Source: Streptomyces albofaciens JCM 4342 (lineage in GTDB: Bacteria > Actinomycetota > Actinomycetes > Streptomycetales > Streptomycetaceae). Taken from it: a stretch of DNA of 64,000 nt. Location: assembly GCF_008634025.1 (NCBI RefSeq), contig NZ_PDCM01000001.1:3318501-3382500 (forward strand). The letters are read 5' to 3'. Under the pieces are notes generated by a model, which had not been told where the DNA came from, searched no databases, and worked only from the letters and a program-made list of their open reading frames with translations. Positions 54,274 to 63,405 of the stretch are shown here, in pieces. The translations under genes and the position numbers were made by a program. Each line of letters opens with the position of its first letter. Positions within the stretch are counted from its first letter, which is position 1.

Positions 54274-55041
54274 TCAGCCCAGCGGCGTCAGCAGGCAGCG
54301 GCCGACCAGGCCCACGCCCGAGTCGAGCCGTTCGGTGAACTCCGCGGCCGTCTCGGGCAGGCCGCGCAGGCTCCACAGCACCCGGGCCGCCGCCCAGGCG
54401 CCGTCCCGGGCCATCTCCAGGCTCCAGGAACCGGCCAGGTGGGTGAGCGGGTCGGCGACGTCCAGCAGGTCGGGGCCGGGCATCAGGCTCTCCCGGATGC
54501 GCTCCTCCAGCCCTGTCAGGAGATCGCCGACGCGGTCGAAGTCGGCGGCCAGCGCGCCCGGTTCGCACCCCAGTACGTGGCAGGTGTCCACCACGGCCAG
54601 CGCCAGGTCGTGCCCGATGTGCGCGTTGATCCCGGCCAGCGCGAACTGGAGGGGCCGTACGCCCGGGTGGCGGCGCATCTGGAACAGCGGGCGCCAGCAG
54701 GCCGGGACGGTCAGACCGGCGCCGGCCGCGTCCACCGCGGCGAGGTAGCGCCGGGCGAACACCGCGTCCAACTCGCCCGCCGTAGCGGAATCCTGGAAGC
54801 CGCCCGTGCCGAGGCACCGGGCGATCTCCTCCGTGACGGAGAGGTAGACCCGGTTGAACACCGCGATGCCGTCGGCGGGCGGCAGCGTCGCCTCCACCAC
54901 GCGCATCCGCGCCAGGACCGCGGCCACCGGGGCCGGTGGCGTGGGGGCAGGTGGCGCGGGGAACCGCTCGGCGGCCGGGTCCGGCCGGGCCGCGTCCGTG
55001 CGCACCGCCGGGCCGCCCGGGTCCTGGTGAGTCGTCGTCAT
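54274..55041 (-). CDS. DUF5995 protein
   Basis: A 255-residue, mostly helical protein. The core begins VAAVLARMRVVEATLPPADGIAVFNRVYLSVTEEIARCL (about 41-79) and has FALAGINAHIGHDLALAVVDTCHVLG (about 140-165), with the conserved AGINAHIGHD box typical of DUF5995. I know of no proven activity; the His-Asp motif hints at a metal or acid-base site. The first 40 residues are Pro/Ala-rich. ATG start, no obvious ribosome site. It runs convergent to the amine oxidase. Confidence 0.78.
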   Translation of the reverse strand: MTTTHQDPGGPAVRTDAARPDPAAERFPAPPAPTPPAPVAAVLARMRVVEATLPPADGIAVFNRVYLSVTEEIARCLGTGGFQDSATAGELDAVFARRYLAAVDAAGAGLTVPACWRPLFQMRRHPGVRPLQFALAGINAHIGHDLALAVVDTCHVLGCEPGALAADFDRVGDLLTGLEERIRESLMPGPDLLDVADPLTHLAGSWSLEMARDGAWAAARVLWSLRGLPETAAEFTERLDSGVGLVGRCLLTPLG

Positions 55042-55260
55042 GCGCACAGCGTGACAGCCGGGCACACACGGCAGAGGCGGCCCGGCGGCGGATGACCGGA
55101 TCGGGGTAACCGGCGGCGCGCCCCCTTGTCCGCGCGCCGCCCGTCCGCTGATCACTGTTCAACCAAAACCCCACCGCGAGTCGTCCGAAGTGATTATTTT
55201 CAGCCTTCGAGTGGCGGCCCGATCCTGCCGAAGGGCCGCCGTGTCCCCGGAGGTTGAAGG

Positions 55261-55713
55261 ATGTCCCGAAGACTCGCCGCAGCCCTGTCCGCCTCGGCCA
55301 TGACCGTCACCGCGCTGGCGGCGGCCGCCGCTCCGGCCCAGGCCGTCCCCGCCGACAAGGCCAAGGTGCTGGCCGGCTGGACGCAGACCGACGCCGGCAG
55401 CTACGGCAACTGGCTCGCGGCCCGCGGCAACCAGGCGAAGTGGGCCGCGTACGGCTTCGACTGGAGCACGGACTACTGCTCCAAGTCGCCCGACAACCCC
55501 TTCGGCTTCCCCTTCGAGACGTCCTGCGCCCGCCACGACTTCGGCTACCGCAACTACAAGAAGGCCGGCACTTTCCCGGCGAACAAGCCGCGCCTGGACA
55601 GCGCGCTCCACGAAGACCTCAAGCGGGTCTGCGCCAAGTACAGCGGCGCCAAGAAGACCTCGTGCAACGCGCTCGCGTGGACCTACTACGAGGCGGTTAA
55701 GAAGCTCGGCTGA
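55261..55713 (+). CDS. Secreted prokaryotic phospholipase A2
   Basis: A 150-residue exported enzyme with an N-terminal signal peptide (about 1-29, ending PAQAVP). The mature part has the PLA2 signature DYCSKSPDNPFGFPFETSC (71-89) and ARHDFGYRNY, with the catalytic His92-Asp93 pair. The four Cys (73, 89, 124, 135) make the two disulfides seen in the Streptomyces enzyme, which cuts the sn-2 acyl bond of phospholipids with Ca. Length and motifs match end to end. GGAGG precedes the ATG. Confidence 0.93.
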   Translation: MSRRLAAALSASAMTVTALAAAAAPAQAVPADKAKVLAGWTQTDAGSYGNWLAARGNQAKWAAYGFDWSTDYCSKSPDNPFGFPFETSCARHDFGYRNYKKAGTFPANKPRLDSALHEDLKRVCAKYSGAKKTSCNALAWTYYEAVKKLG

Positions 55714-55763
55714 GCCGGGGCCCGGGGTGGCCGTCCCTGGTTCCAGGGCGCGCCACCCCTTGG

Positions 55764-55862
55764 CCGTGCGACGCGTGCGACGCGTGCGACGCGTGCGACG
55801 CGTGCGACGCGTGCGACGCGTGCGACGTGTGTGACGCGTACGTGCGACGTGTACGACGCGCC
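55764..55862. repeat. 9-bp tandem repeat after the phospholipase
   Basis: GTGCGACGC is repeated about seven times without change and then drifts (GTGTGACGC, GTACGTGCGACGT, GTACGACGC). It starts about 50 bases after the stop. Confidence 0.95.
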
Positions 55863-56032
55863 ATATGCGAACGAACGTGCGAATCATGCCCGCCGTATGA
55901 CCGCCGACCGTTCTTTCACCCGCCCAGGGCAGCCATGGGCCCGGCCGGCTCGGTTTGCCCCCGTCGAAGTGTTGAACTACTAATCACTTCGGCCCTGTGA
56001 CGTGCGGGGCGTCGAACAGCTGGAGAGTGATC

Positions 56033-57424
56033 ATGGCGGGCTTCGGGTGGAAGCTGCATGGCGACGGTAAACACCTGAGGCCGGGAGAGGTGGTGAAGCC
56101 GGACGAGCGGCTGAACTGGGGGCGGACGATCGGCCTCGGCGCCCAGCACGTCGTCTCGATGATCGGCGCCTGCTTCGTGGCTCCGGTGCTCATGGGCCTG
56201 GACCCGAACCTCGCCCTCATGGCCTCCGGTGTCGCCACGATCCTCTTCCTGCTGCTGACGCGCGGGCGCATCCCCAGCTACCTGGGCTCTTCACTGTCCT
56301 TCGTGGGCGTGTCGGCGGTCATCGCCGGCCAAGGCGGCGACGCCGGCACCCTGACCGGCGCACTGCTCGTGGTCGGAGCCGCGCTGGCGGTCTGCGGCCT
56401 CATCATCCAGGCCCTCGGCGCCAAGGTGATCCACGCGGTGCTGCCGCCGGTGGTCACCGGCGCCGTGGTCATGCTGATCGGCTTCAACCTCGCTCCGGTG
56501 GCGGCGGGCACCTACTGGCCGCAGGACCAGTGGAGCGCTCTCGCGACCATGCTGTTCACCGGGCTGGCCCTCGTGGTGCTGCGGGGATTCTGGTCGCGGA
56601 TCGCGATTTTCCTCGGTCTGGTCTTCGGCTACGTACTCTCCTGGGTCCTGGACCGGACGACAGGGAAGATCCATTCGGCGAACGGGGCCGGCCAGGTCGT
56701 CGACCACTGGCGCATCGACTTCTCCGGCGTCGCCAAAGCGGACTGGATCGGCCTGCCCAACCTGCACGCCCCCACCTTTTCCGCGTCGGCCATTCTGGTC
56801 GCCCTGCCCGTATTGGTCGCGCTGGTCGCCGAGAACGCCGGGCACGTGAAGGCGGTCGGCGAAATGACCGGCGACACCCTGGACGACAAACTGGGCACGG
56901 CCATCGTCGCGGACGGCACCGCCACCATGCTGTCGACCGCGGTCGGCGGACCGGCCACCACCACGTACGCGGAGAACATCGGCGTGATGGCCGCGACCCG
57001 CGTCTACTCCACCGCCGCCTACTGGGCGGCGGCCGGTTTCGCGCTGCTCTTCGGCCTGTGCCCGAAATTCGGCGCGGTGGTGGCCGCGATCCCCGGCGGC
57101 GTCCTCGGCGGCATCACCGTCATCCTCTACGGCATGATCGGCCTGCTCGGCGCGCAGATCTGGGTACGCAACAAGGTCGACTTCGCCCAGCCCCTCAACC
57201 TGGTGCCGACCGCCGCCGGCGTCATCGTCGGCATCGGCGGGGTATCGCTCAAATTCACCGACCACTTCGAACTGAGCGGCATCGCGCTGGGCACATTGAT
57301 CGTGCTCACGGGTTACCACGTACTGCGCTGGCTTTCGCAGGCGTCGAAGCGGCGGGAAGGGCAGCTGCTGGACGGTGGTACGAGTGATTACGACCGTCCG
57401 GGCGGGGGCGGGGCCTCGGAGTGA
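56033..57424 (+). CDS. NCS2-family uracil/xanthine permease
   Basis: A 463-residue membrane protein with 14 hydrophobic segments. GRTIGLGAQHVVSMIGACFVAPVLMGL at the start and the transport motif AENAGHVKAVGEM followed by VGGPATTTYAENIGVMAATRVYS are typical of UraA-type uracil carriers, including the substrate Glu in AENAGH. Uptake of uracil, with protons, is the likely role. The ATG has GGAGAG seven bases upstream. The C-terminal tail is polar. The promoter region has no clear PyrR or other box. Confidence 0.9.
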   Translation: MAGFGWKLHGDGKHLRPGEVVKPDERLNWGRTIGLGAQHVVSMIGACFVAPVLMGLDPNLALMASGVATILFLLLTRGRIPSYLGSSLSFVGVSAVIAGQGGDAGTLTGALLVVGAALAVCGLIIQALGAKVIHAVLPPVVTGAVVMLIGFNLAPVAAGTYWPQDQWSALATMLFTGLALVVLRGFWSRIAIFLGLVFGYVLSWVLDRTTGKIHSANGAGQVVDHWRIDFSGVAKADWIGLPNLHAPTFSASAILVALPVLVALVAENAGHVKAVGEMTGDTLDDKLGTAIVADGTATMLSTAVGGPATTTYAENIGVMAATRVYSTAAYWAAAGFALLFGLCPKFGAVVAAIPGGVLGGITVILYGMIGLLGAQIWVRNKVDFAQPLNLVPTAAGVIVGIGGVSLKFTDHFELSGIALGTLIVLTGYHVLRWLSQASKRREGQLLDGGTSDYDRPGGGGASE

Positions 57425-57456
57425 AGGCCTGATGGATCGCTGCCGGGTAACCTGAC

Positions 57457-57478
57457 GGGCCGCTGGGGTAAGCGGCCC
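57457..57478 (+). terminator. Hairpin after the uracil permease
   Basis: An 8-base perfect stem (57457-57464 and 57471-57478) with a six-base loop lies 32 bases after the stop. It may end the permease mRNA or belong to the end of the nearby transposase remnant. Confidence 0.45.
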
Positions 57479-57487
57479 TGGAGCGGG

Positions 57488-58056
57488 CTAAGGCCGGTCC
57501 TGTAAACGATCGAAGGCGTGCTCGACGCGGGCGCGGATCCTGCGGTGGGAAGTGTTGTGTTCTTCCTTCCAGGCGGCCGGTCGTTCTGCCCGCCTTCGCG
57601 GCGGTGTGGGACGGCAGTCCGGTCCCCGGTAGCCGCCGTCGGCGATCACTGTGGCGATCACTGTGGTGCGGCCGACGGCGTTCTTGGCTCCGGGCAGAGC
57701 CCATGCCCTGCAGTCGTTGCGGTTGCCGGGCAGTGGCCGGCCGACCACGACGACGAGTAGCGCGAGCGCGGTGTCCGCGCGGAACCGAGCGCAACGAGGG
57801 GGCCGAGGTGGTGAACGATGCGGCCGGCCGCGGACTTGGAGACGCCGAAGAGCGGGGCGAGCCGGTGCAGTGTCGAGTTTGTGCGCCAGTACGCTGCGGC
57901 CAGCAGCACGTGGTCCTCCAGCGGCAGGCACCGCGGTCGGCCCCGGCGGGCCGCATCCGCGCCTTCGCGCCGCAGCATCGTCACCAGCTCGCCGAAACAG
58001 CGCGGGCGCAGCCCGGTGGACGGGGCTGTCCAGGACGGCTGCGACGCCGCGGTCAC
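57488..58056 (-). pseudogene. Remnant of an IS5-like (DDE) transposase
   Basis: The N-terminal piece (to about 57790) contains the helix-turn-helix FGVSKSAAGRIVHHLGPLVAL in one frame. The C-terminal piece reads VVVVGRPLPGNRNDCRAWAL, a TVIADGGYRG-type Asp motif and RARVEHAFDRLQ in another frame. The region between, which normally carries the first catalytic Asp, is mostly deleted, and a short direct repeat (GATCACTGTGGC, around 57642-57665) inserts four extra codons. It cannot make an active enzyme. No intact terminal inverted repeats were seen. Confidence 0.8.
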
Positions 58057-58107
58057 ACCGGTTACGGTGAGGTCCTCACACGGTTCCCGCAGATGCTGAC
58101 GTGGTGA

Positions 58108-58578
58108 TCACTTGCTGGACAGGTGAAGATCCCCGGACCAGGTTTCGCACCGGACGCGGCCTGAGCCAAAGGTGATCTCCAGCGCGAGCCGCCCGGTGTC
58201 CGGGTCTCCTTCTTCGCTGACCGCCAGTACCGTCTCGCCGAGATGGTCCGCGAACGGGGTCCCGCTGCTGATCGGCGCCACCTCGATGTGTCCCCACTCC
58301 GCCATGTCGTACCCCTCGGAGGGGGCCGACACCTCCACGGTCAGGCACCAGTCCGCACCGGTAGTGACGTGCGTGGCGACCTTCTCGCTGTCGATCAGCC
58401 ACACGTCCAACGGGCCGGACGGAGCCTCCGCGCCGTACCGGTGCCACGAAGCGACCACCTGCTCAAGACGCCGCCCGACCAGGTACTCAGGACGCTCTCC
58501 GGCCCCGTGCAAGGGGCACTCGCCCAACCTCTCCGACTCCACCCGGCGACCGTACCGTGAGGCAAACCCCCAGTTCAC
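58108..58578 (-). CDS. Hypothetical acidic protein beside the transposase remnant
   Basis: A 156-residue soluble protein I do not recognise. It has an early YLVGRRLEQVVASWHRYG helix, a beta-rich middle (LDVWLIDSEKVATHVTTGADWCLTVEV) and a C-terminal ITFGSGRVRCETWSGDLHLSS. The overall make-up recalls small immunity proteins of polymorphic toxin loci, but no toxin gene is next to it. GTG start with AAGGG just before. Codon use is less GC-biased than in neighbouring backbone genes, so it may have come with the mobile remnant. Confidence 0.5.
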   Translation of the reverse strand: MNWGFASRYGRRVESERLGECPLHGAGERPEYLVGRRLEQVVASWHRYGAEAPSGPLDVWLIDSEKVATHVTTGADWCLTVEVSAPSEGYDMAEWGHIEVAPISSGTPFADHLGETVLAVSEEGDPDTGRLALEITFGSGRVRCETWSGDLHLSSK

Positions 58579-58952
58579 ACCCTTATGCGGGACAAGCTTT
58601 ACTCGCCGAAAGCAGGTCGCCTCCGACGGTGACGGCCTTCTCCGCCTACCCGGGAATCATCGTGTGGCCTCGCTTCCGGTGGGCGTCGGCCGGATGACCG
58701 TGGTCGGGATGCCGGCCGATGAGAACCCCGCAGTCCACGGCTTTGGACCGGTCGCCGGATTTCTCGGCGTCTGGGGCAAGGCCGTTCGTGGCCCGCGGAC
58801 CGCGCTGCGGCAGGCGCCGCCCGCCCCGGCCCCCGCAGCACTCGAAGCTCCCGCTTACGATGGCTGGGTTCACTTCTTGAACGATCAACAGCAACAGCGT
58901 CGGGTGGCGCCCGCCGCGCCGCCGCCCGCCACAGAACCAGGAGCAGCACCCC
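58579..58952. other. 374-base gap before the thioesterase gene
   Basis: I see no gene. The left part may be leftover mobile DNA (composition is mixed and several short ORFs are broken). The right part must hold the thioesterase promoter. Confidence 0.45.
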
Positions 58953-59423
58953 GTGAGCGTCGAAGCCCTTGAGGCCGCCCCGGCCGTCCCGTATGGACAG
59001 CTGGTTCCCGTTACCGTGCACTTCGACGATCTCGACGCGCTCGGGATGCTGCACAACTCCCGGTATCCGCTGCTCGTCGAGCGGGCCTGGGCCGAGTTCT
59101 GGCACGGTCGTGGGTTCGGGTTCGACGGGGACTGGGCCGCGGCCGGGGACATGTGCAACGTGATCAAGGAGATGAAGGTCTCGTACGAGCAGCCGGTCAC
59201 GCGGCCCGGGTACTACGCCGCCCACCTGTGGGTCGAGCGGCTGGGGCGGACCGGGCTGACGTACGGCTTCCGGCTCTGCTCGGCCGACGGGGAGCAGACC
59301 TACGCGCGCGGCCACCGTGTGCTGGTGCGCGTCGACCCGCAGGCGCTGCGGCCCACGCCCTGGTCGGAGCGCGCCCGCGAGATAGCCGCGGAGCTGCTGC
59401 ATCCGGAGGCGCAGGCCGCCTGA
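58953..59423 (+). CDS. Acyl-CoA thioesterase, hot-dog fold (4HBT-like)
   Basis: A 156-residue enzyme with VTVHFDDLDALGMLHNSRYPLLVERAW (about 21-47), the 4HBT signature with the likely catalytic Asp28 near the start of the long helix. The rest (VIKEMKVSYEQPVTRPGYYAAHLWVERLGRTGLTYGFRLCS) forms the hot-dog sheet. Such enzymes hydrolyse acyl-CoA. GTG start. It stands alone between the gap and the convergent MFS gene. Confidence 0.85.
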   Translation: MSVEALEAAPAVPYGQLVPVTVHFDDLDALGMLHNSRYPLLVERAWAEFWHGRGFGFDGDWAAAGDMCNVIKEMKVSYEQPVTRPGYYAAHLWVERLGRTGLTYGFRLCSADGEQTYARGHRVLVRVDPQALRPTPWSERAREIAAELLHPEAQAA

Positions 59424-59433
59424 GTCGTCGGGT

Positions 59434-60696
59434 TCACCGGTCCAGGTTGCCGGTCGGTACGGCTTCGGGAGCCCTAGCGTCCCGGCCCGGCGCCCGTAGT
59501 ACCCCGGCGCCCAGGACCAGTCCGCAGGCCAGCGCCGTGACCAGGACGAACGAGCCGGTCAGTGAGGTGGCCTGGGCGATCGAACCGATGGCGGACGGGG
59601 CGATCAGGCTGGAGGTGTACGTGACGGTGGCGACGCCCGCGATGGCCTGGCTGGGCGCCGGGCCGCTGCGTCCCGCCGCGGCGAACGCCAGCGGCACCAC
59701 GACCGCGATGCCCAGTCCGATCAGCCCGAACCCGGCCACCGCCATCGCCGGGTGCCGGGCCAGCACGATCAGCAGGCCGCCCGCCGTCGCCAGCGCGCCA
59801 CTGGCCCGTACGGTGCGGACCGGCCCGAACCGGGCGACCACCGCGTCCCCCGCCAGCCGGGCCACGGCCATGGTGCAGGTCATGGCGGTGGTCGAGGCCG
59901 CCGCCAGGCCCGCGTCGGTGCCGAGCACGTCGCGCAGGTAGACCGCCGACCAGTCCAGGCTGGCGCCCTCCGCGAACACCGCGCAGAACCCGACCGCGCC
60001 GATGATCAGCGCGGACTTCGGGGGCAGCGCGAAGCGCGGCGGCGGGTGCTCGTCGGCGGCGCGCCGCAGGTCCAGCACGCCCCGGCAGGCCAGGGCGCCC
60101 AGCGTGGTGGAGACCAGCGCGGCGACGGCCAGGTGCAGCCGCGCGTCGGTGGCGGCGTGCGCGGCGGCCGTACCGGCCGCCGAGCCGAGCAGGGCGCCCA
60201 CGCTCCACATGCCGTGCAGCCCCGACATGATCGGTTTGCCGAGCCGGTTCTCGGTCTCCACCCCCAGCGCGTTCATCGCCACGTCCGCTGTGCCCGAGGT
60301 CGCGCCGTACACCAGCAGGGCGCCGCACAGGCCGTACAGGTTGGGGGAGAGGGCGGGCAGGGCGAGGGAGAGCGTCCAGAGGGCGAGCAGGAGACGCAGG
60401 GCGGTGCGGGCGCCCAGGCGATGGCTGATCCGGCCGGCCAGGGGCATGGCGAGGAACGCGCCGATCGCCGGGAAGGCGAGGGCCAGTCCCAGCTGGCCGG
60501 CGCTGATCCGGGCGTGGTCCTGGATCCAGGGGACGCGGGTGGCGAAGCTGCCGGCCACCGAGCCGTGTACGAGGAAGACCGCGGCCACGGACCAGCGGGC
60601 GCGGCGGAGCCGGGCCGGGGTGAAGCGCCGGCCGGAGGCCGGTTCGGGGGGTGGGGCGGCCGCGGGAGCCGCGTCGGGAACGCCGGTGCCATCCAT
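59434..60696 (-). CDS. MFS transporter
   Basis: A 420-residue protein with 12 hydrophobic segments. GSFATRVPWIQDHARISAGQLGLALAFPAIGAFLAMPLAGRISHRLGARTALRL spans the first helices and the loop 2-3 motif (AGRISHRLGARTA). GTADVAMNALGVETENRLGKPIMSGLHGMWSVGALLG is typical of the sugar/hexuronate or drug-efflux MFS group that is often paired with a ROK regulator. It is divergent from a ROK gene, with a palindrome in the gap. ATG start; the N-tail is Pro/Ala-rich. Confidence 0.87.
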   Translation of the reverse strand: MDGTGVPDAAPAAAPPPEPASGRRFTPARLRRARWSVAAVFLVHGSVAGSFATRVPWIQDHARISAGQLGLALAFPAIGAFLAMPLAGRISHRLGARTALRLLLALWTLSLALPALSPNLYGLCGALLVYGATSGTADVAMNALGVETENRLGKPIMSGLHGMWSVGALLGSAAGTAAAHAATDARLHLAVAALVSTTLGALACRGVLDLRRAADEHPPPRFALPPKSALIIGAVGFCAVFAEGASLDWSAVYLRDVLGTDAGLAAASTTAMTCTMAVARLAGDAVVARFGPVRTVRASGALATAGGLLIVLARHPAMAVAGFGLIGLGIAVVVPLAFAAAGRSGPAPSQAIAGVATVTYTSSLIAPSAIGSIAQATSLTGSFVLVTALACGLVLGAGVLRAPGRDARAPEAVPTGNLDR

Positions 60697-60706
60697 GCGC
60701 GTTAAA

Positions 60707-60729
60707 TTATCAGGAACCCTGCCTGATAA
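60707..60729. promoter_or_regulatory. Operator-like palindrome between the MFS and ROK genes
   Basis: TTATCAGG (60707-60714), a seven-base spacer and CCTGATAA (60722-60729) form a perfect inverted repeat, 11 bases from the MFS start and 80 from the ROK start. It is AT-rich against its GC-rich surroundings, in the place expected for a ROK operator controlling both genes. Confidence 0.65.
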
Positions 60730-60808
60730 AAAGAAGATTCCTCCGGTCCGTGCGCACCGCACCGCACCGCAGTGCTGCCCGCCCGGAGGGGTCTGGAAGG
60801 ATCCGGTC

Positions 60809-62269
60809 ATGGACGAGACGCGCGGAACCGCCCCCGGCCGCCCCGCCGCACCGGCCGCCGTACGTGCCACCGCACCGGTCACCGAACCGGCTACCGCGCC
60901 GGACACCGGACCGGCTACCGCGCCGGACACCGAACCGGTCACCGCGCCGGCCGCTGTACGCGCCGCCGCGTCGGGCCCTGCGTCGGCCTCCGTACGCGCC
61001 ACCGCATCGGGCCCCGCGCCGGCCTCCGTACGCGCCACCGCACCCGCCCCCGCACGCGCCACCCCGCGCACCGCCTCACCCAGCACCGCACGGGCGATCA
61101 ACGACCGTCTGGCCCTCCAACTCCTGCACACCGAAGGCCCGTTGACCGCGGGGGAGCTGAAGGCGGGCACCGGGCTGTCCCGGCCGACCGTCGCCGACCT
61201 CGTCGAGCGCCTCCAGGCAGCCGGGCTGATCGCGGTGGTCGGCGAGTCCGGCGCGCGGCGGCGCGGGCCCAACGCCCGGCTGTACGGGATCGTCGCCGAC
61301 CGGGCCCACCTGGCCGCGGTGGACCTGCGTACGGACAGTGCCACGGTCGCGGTCGCCGACCTGCTCGGCCGGGTGCAGGCCGAGACCGCCGTCCCGGCCG
61401 GCCCGGACACCGACCCCGAGCAGGCGGCGGCGAACGGCGTCGCCGCCCTGGAGAAACTGCTCGCCGCGGCCGGGGCGGCGGCGCCGCACGCCGTCGCCGT
61501 CGGCGCGCCCGGCCTGGTCGACCCGGCCACCGGACGGTTCCGCGGCACCGCATGGGTGCCCGCCTGGCACGCCGCGCTCGTCACGGCGCTCGGCGCGTTG
61601 TCCGCGGCGCCCGTCCTGCTGGAGAACGAGGTCAACCTCGCCGCCATCGCCGAGCAGCGTGACGGCGCCGCGCGCGACCGCGACACCTTCGTCCTGCTCT
61701 GGCTCGGCCACGGCACCGGCGCCGCCGTCGTCCTGGACGGCCGGCTGCGGCGCGGCGCCTCGGGCGGCACCGGCGAGATCGGCTTTCTGCCCGTACCGGG
61801 TACGGGCGGACTGCCCACCGCCGCGGGCTGCGACGGCGGCTTCCACTCGCTGGCGGGTTCGGCGGCGGTGTGCGAACTGGCCGCCGAGCACGGGATCGAG
61901 GCGGGACGGGGGGCGGAACAGCCCGAACCCGCCGACCCCGGTGCGCCCCCCGCCGAGGCGCTGGTCCGCGCCGCCGTCCGCGCGGGCGGGGCCGGTGCCG
62001 CCTTCCTGGACGCGCTGGCCGCCCGGATCGCCCTCGGGGCCGCGGCCGTCTGCGCCGTACTGGACCCCGGCTGTGTCGTCCTCGGCGGCGAGACCGGCCG
62101 CGCGGGCGGCGACGCGCTGGCCGAGCGGGTCGCGGATCACCTCGCCCGGATGTCCCCGCTGCACACCGAGGTGCGCGCGGGCACGGTCGGCGGCCGGGCG
62201 GTGCTGCGCGGCGCGGTGCTCGCCGCGATGGACGCCGCGCAGGGCGACCTGTGGGGGCCAGCGGCCTGA
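60809..62269 (+). CDS. ROK-family transcriptional regulator
   Basis: A 486-residue protein. Residues 1 to about 95 are an Ala/Pro/Thr-rich tail with short internal repeats (TAPDTGPATAPDTEP, ATASGPAPASVRATAP). The winged helix is at about 97-145 (INDRLALQLLHTEGPLTAGELK, LSRPTVADLVERLQAAGLI). The ROK sugar-kinase-like domain follows (DLRTDSATVAVADLLG, VGAPGLVDPATG, VLLWLGHGTGAAVVLDGRLRRGASGGTGEIG). The usual CxCGxxGC zinc motif is reduced to AGCDGGFHS, so sugar kinase activity is unlikely. It probably represses the divergent MFS gene until a sugar is bound. ATG start. Confidence 0.87.
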   Translation: MDETRGTAPGRPAAPAAVRATAPVTEPATAPDTGPATAPDTEPVTAPAAVRAAASGPASASVRATASGPAPASVRATAPAPARATPRTASPSTARAINDRLALQLLHTEGPLTAGELKAGTGLSRPTVADLVERLQAAGLIAVVGESGARRRGPNARLYGIVADRAHLAAVDLRTDSATVAVADLLGRVQAETAVPAGPDTDPEQAAANGVAALEKLLAAAGAAAPHAVAVGAPGLVDPATGRFRGTAWVPAWHAALVTALGALSAAPVLLENEVNLAAIAEQRDGAARDRDTFVLLWLGHGTGAAVVLDGRLRRGASGGTGEIGFLPVPGTGGLPTAAGCDGGFHSLAGSAAVCELAAEHGIEAGRGAEQPEPADPGAPPAEALVRAAVRAGGAGAAFLDALAARIALGAAAVCAVLDPGCVVLGGETGRAGGDALAERVADHLARMSPLHTEVRAGTVGGRAVLRGAVLAAMDAAQGDLWGPAA

Positions 62270-62314
62270 GCGGGGCGGCGAGCGGAGCGGAAAGCGGGGC
62301 CGGTGTCCGGCCGC

Positions 62315-63103
62315 CTACCGTCCCGCGGCCGTCTCCCCGACCTTCCCACCGCGCTCCGCCAGGAAGTCCCCGTACCCCACCGTCCCGTCCGCGTGGTCGA
62401 GCGCCAGGTTCCCGCCCCGCCGCAGGGCGCCGAACAGCCTGCCCGGCAGCCAGACCGGTACGAGCAGGCGCCGCCGCCCGCCGGCCCGCAGCGTGTCCCG
62501 TACGAGGGCGTGGGCGCTACGGGCCTCCGGGCCGCCCATGTCCGGCACCCGGCCCGCCGGTTCGCCGGTGGCCAGCGCGACCAGCCGGTCGGCGACCTCG
62601 CGTACGTCCACCGGCTGGAGCCGGACACCGGCCGGCACCGGGATCACCGGTAGCCGCGCCCCGGCCTTGACCATCCGCAGCACGAGATCGTGGAACTGGG
62701 TGGTGCGCAGCACGGTCCAGCCCAGGCCGGAGTCCGCGACCAGCCGTTCCACGTCGCGCTTGGCGCGGTAGTAGCCCAGCGGTACGCGGTCCACGCCGAC
62801 GATGGAGATGTAGACCAGATGCCGCACCCCGGCCGCCGACGCCGCCTGGATGAGCCGCCCCGCCGCCTCGGTGTCGCCGGTCGGCGACGACGCGCAGTGG
62901 ATCACTGTGTGCACGCCCGCCAGCGCCGGGGCCAGCCCCGAGCCGTCGCGCAGGTCCACCGCGTACGAGTCGAGCCGGGGCCGCTCGGCGCCGGTGCGGG
63001 GGCGGCGGCTGAGGCTGCGGACGTCATGGCCGCCGGCGAGCAGCCGCTCGACCACGGCGCGGCCGAGCGTGCCGGTGCCGCCGGTCACCAGAATCGTCGT
63101 CAT
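62315..63103 (-). CDS. NmrA-like NAD(P)-binding reductase
   Basis: A 262-residue atypical short-chain dehydrogenase. The Rossmann motif ILVTGGTGTLGRAVVERLL is at about 4-22. VHTVIHCASSPTGDTEAAGRLIQAASAAGVRHLVYISIVGVD follows as a span across the second sheet, then YYRAKRDVERLVADSGLGWTVLRTTQF with a Tyr-x-x-x-Lys pair. C-terminal WLPGRLFGALRRGG and ALDHADGTVGYGDFLAE. NmrA-like proteins sense redox state or reduce quinones. GAGGAC precedes the ATG by seven bases. Confidence 0.84.
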   Translation of the reverse strand: MTTILVTGGTGTLGRAVVERLLAGGHDVRSLSRRPRTGAERPRLDSYAVDLRDGSGLAPALAGVHTVIHCASSPTGDTEAAGRLIQAASAAGVRHLVYISIVGVDRVPLGYYRAKRDVERLVADSGLGWTVLRTTQFHDLVLRMVKAGARLPVIPVPAGVRLQPVDVREVADRLVALATGEPAGRVPDMGGPEARSAHALVRDTLRAGGRRRLLVPVWLPGRLFGALRRGGNLALDHADGTVGYGDFLAERGGKVGETAAGR

Positions 63104-63171
63104 CGCGATCAGTCCTCGCAGGTAGGGGCGGGCAGGGGCAGGCAGGGGAGGGGCGTCGGGACGGATCCGCG

Positions 63172-63260
63172 AGGTCCGGCGCCGTGCCGGCCGGGCGAGC
63201 CCTCGGGGTCCGGCGCCGTGCCTGCCGGACGGATCCACGAGGCCCGGCACCGTGCCGACC
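63172..63260. repeat. 34-bp minisatellite upstream of the reductase gene
   Basis: The core GTCCGGCGCCGTGCC (with one GCCCGGCACCGTGCC variant) has GCCGTG/ACCGTG at 63181, 63215 and 63249, exactly 34 apart. Three copies separate the reductase start from the FMN riboswitch. Confidence 0.85.
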
Positions 63261-63405
63261 GGACGCCGGACCGGAACGTGACAGACGCACGGCGGGCCGG
63301 AGCGTCACAGACGCGCGACGGCCTGTGAGGCACCCCACAGGCCGCCGTTCGCATGGCCGACGATCAGACGTGGCAGACTGAAGCCGTACTGAATTGACAT
63401 ACGCA

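Noticed and set aside
54120..54338. Small open frame through the 45-bp array (both strands)
   Set aside because: All frames are open through the repeat; the translations are just repeat peptides without a start signal.
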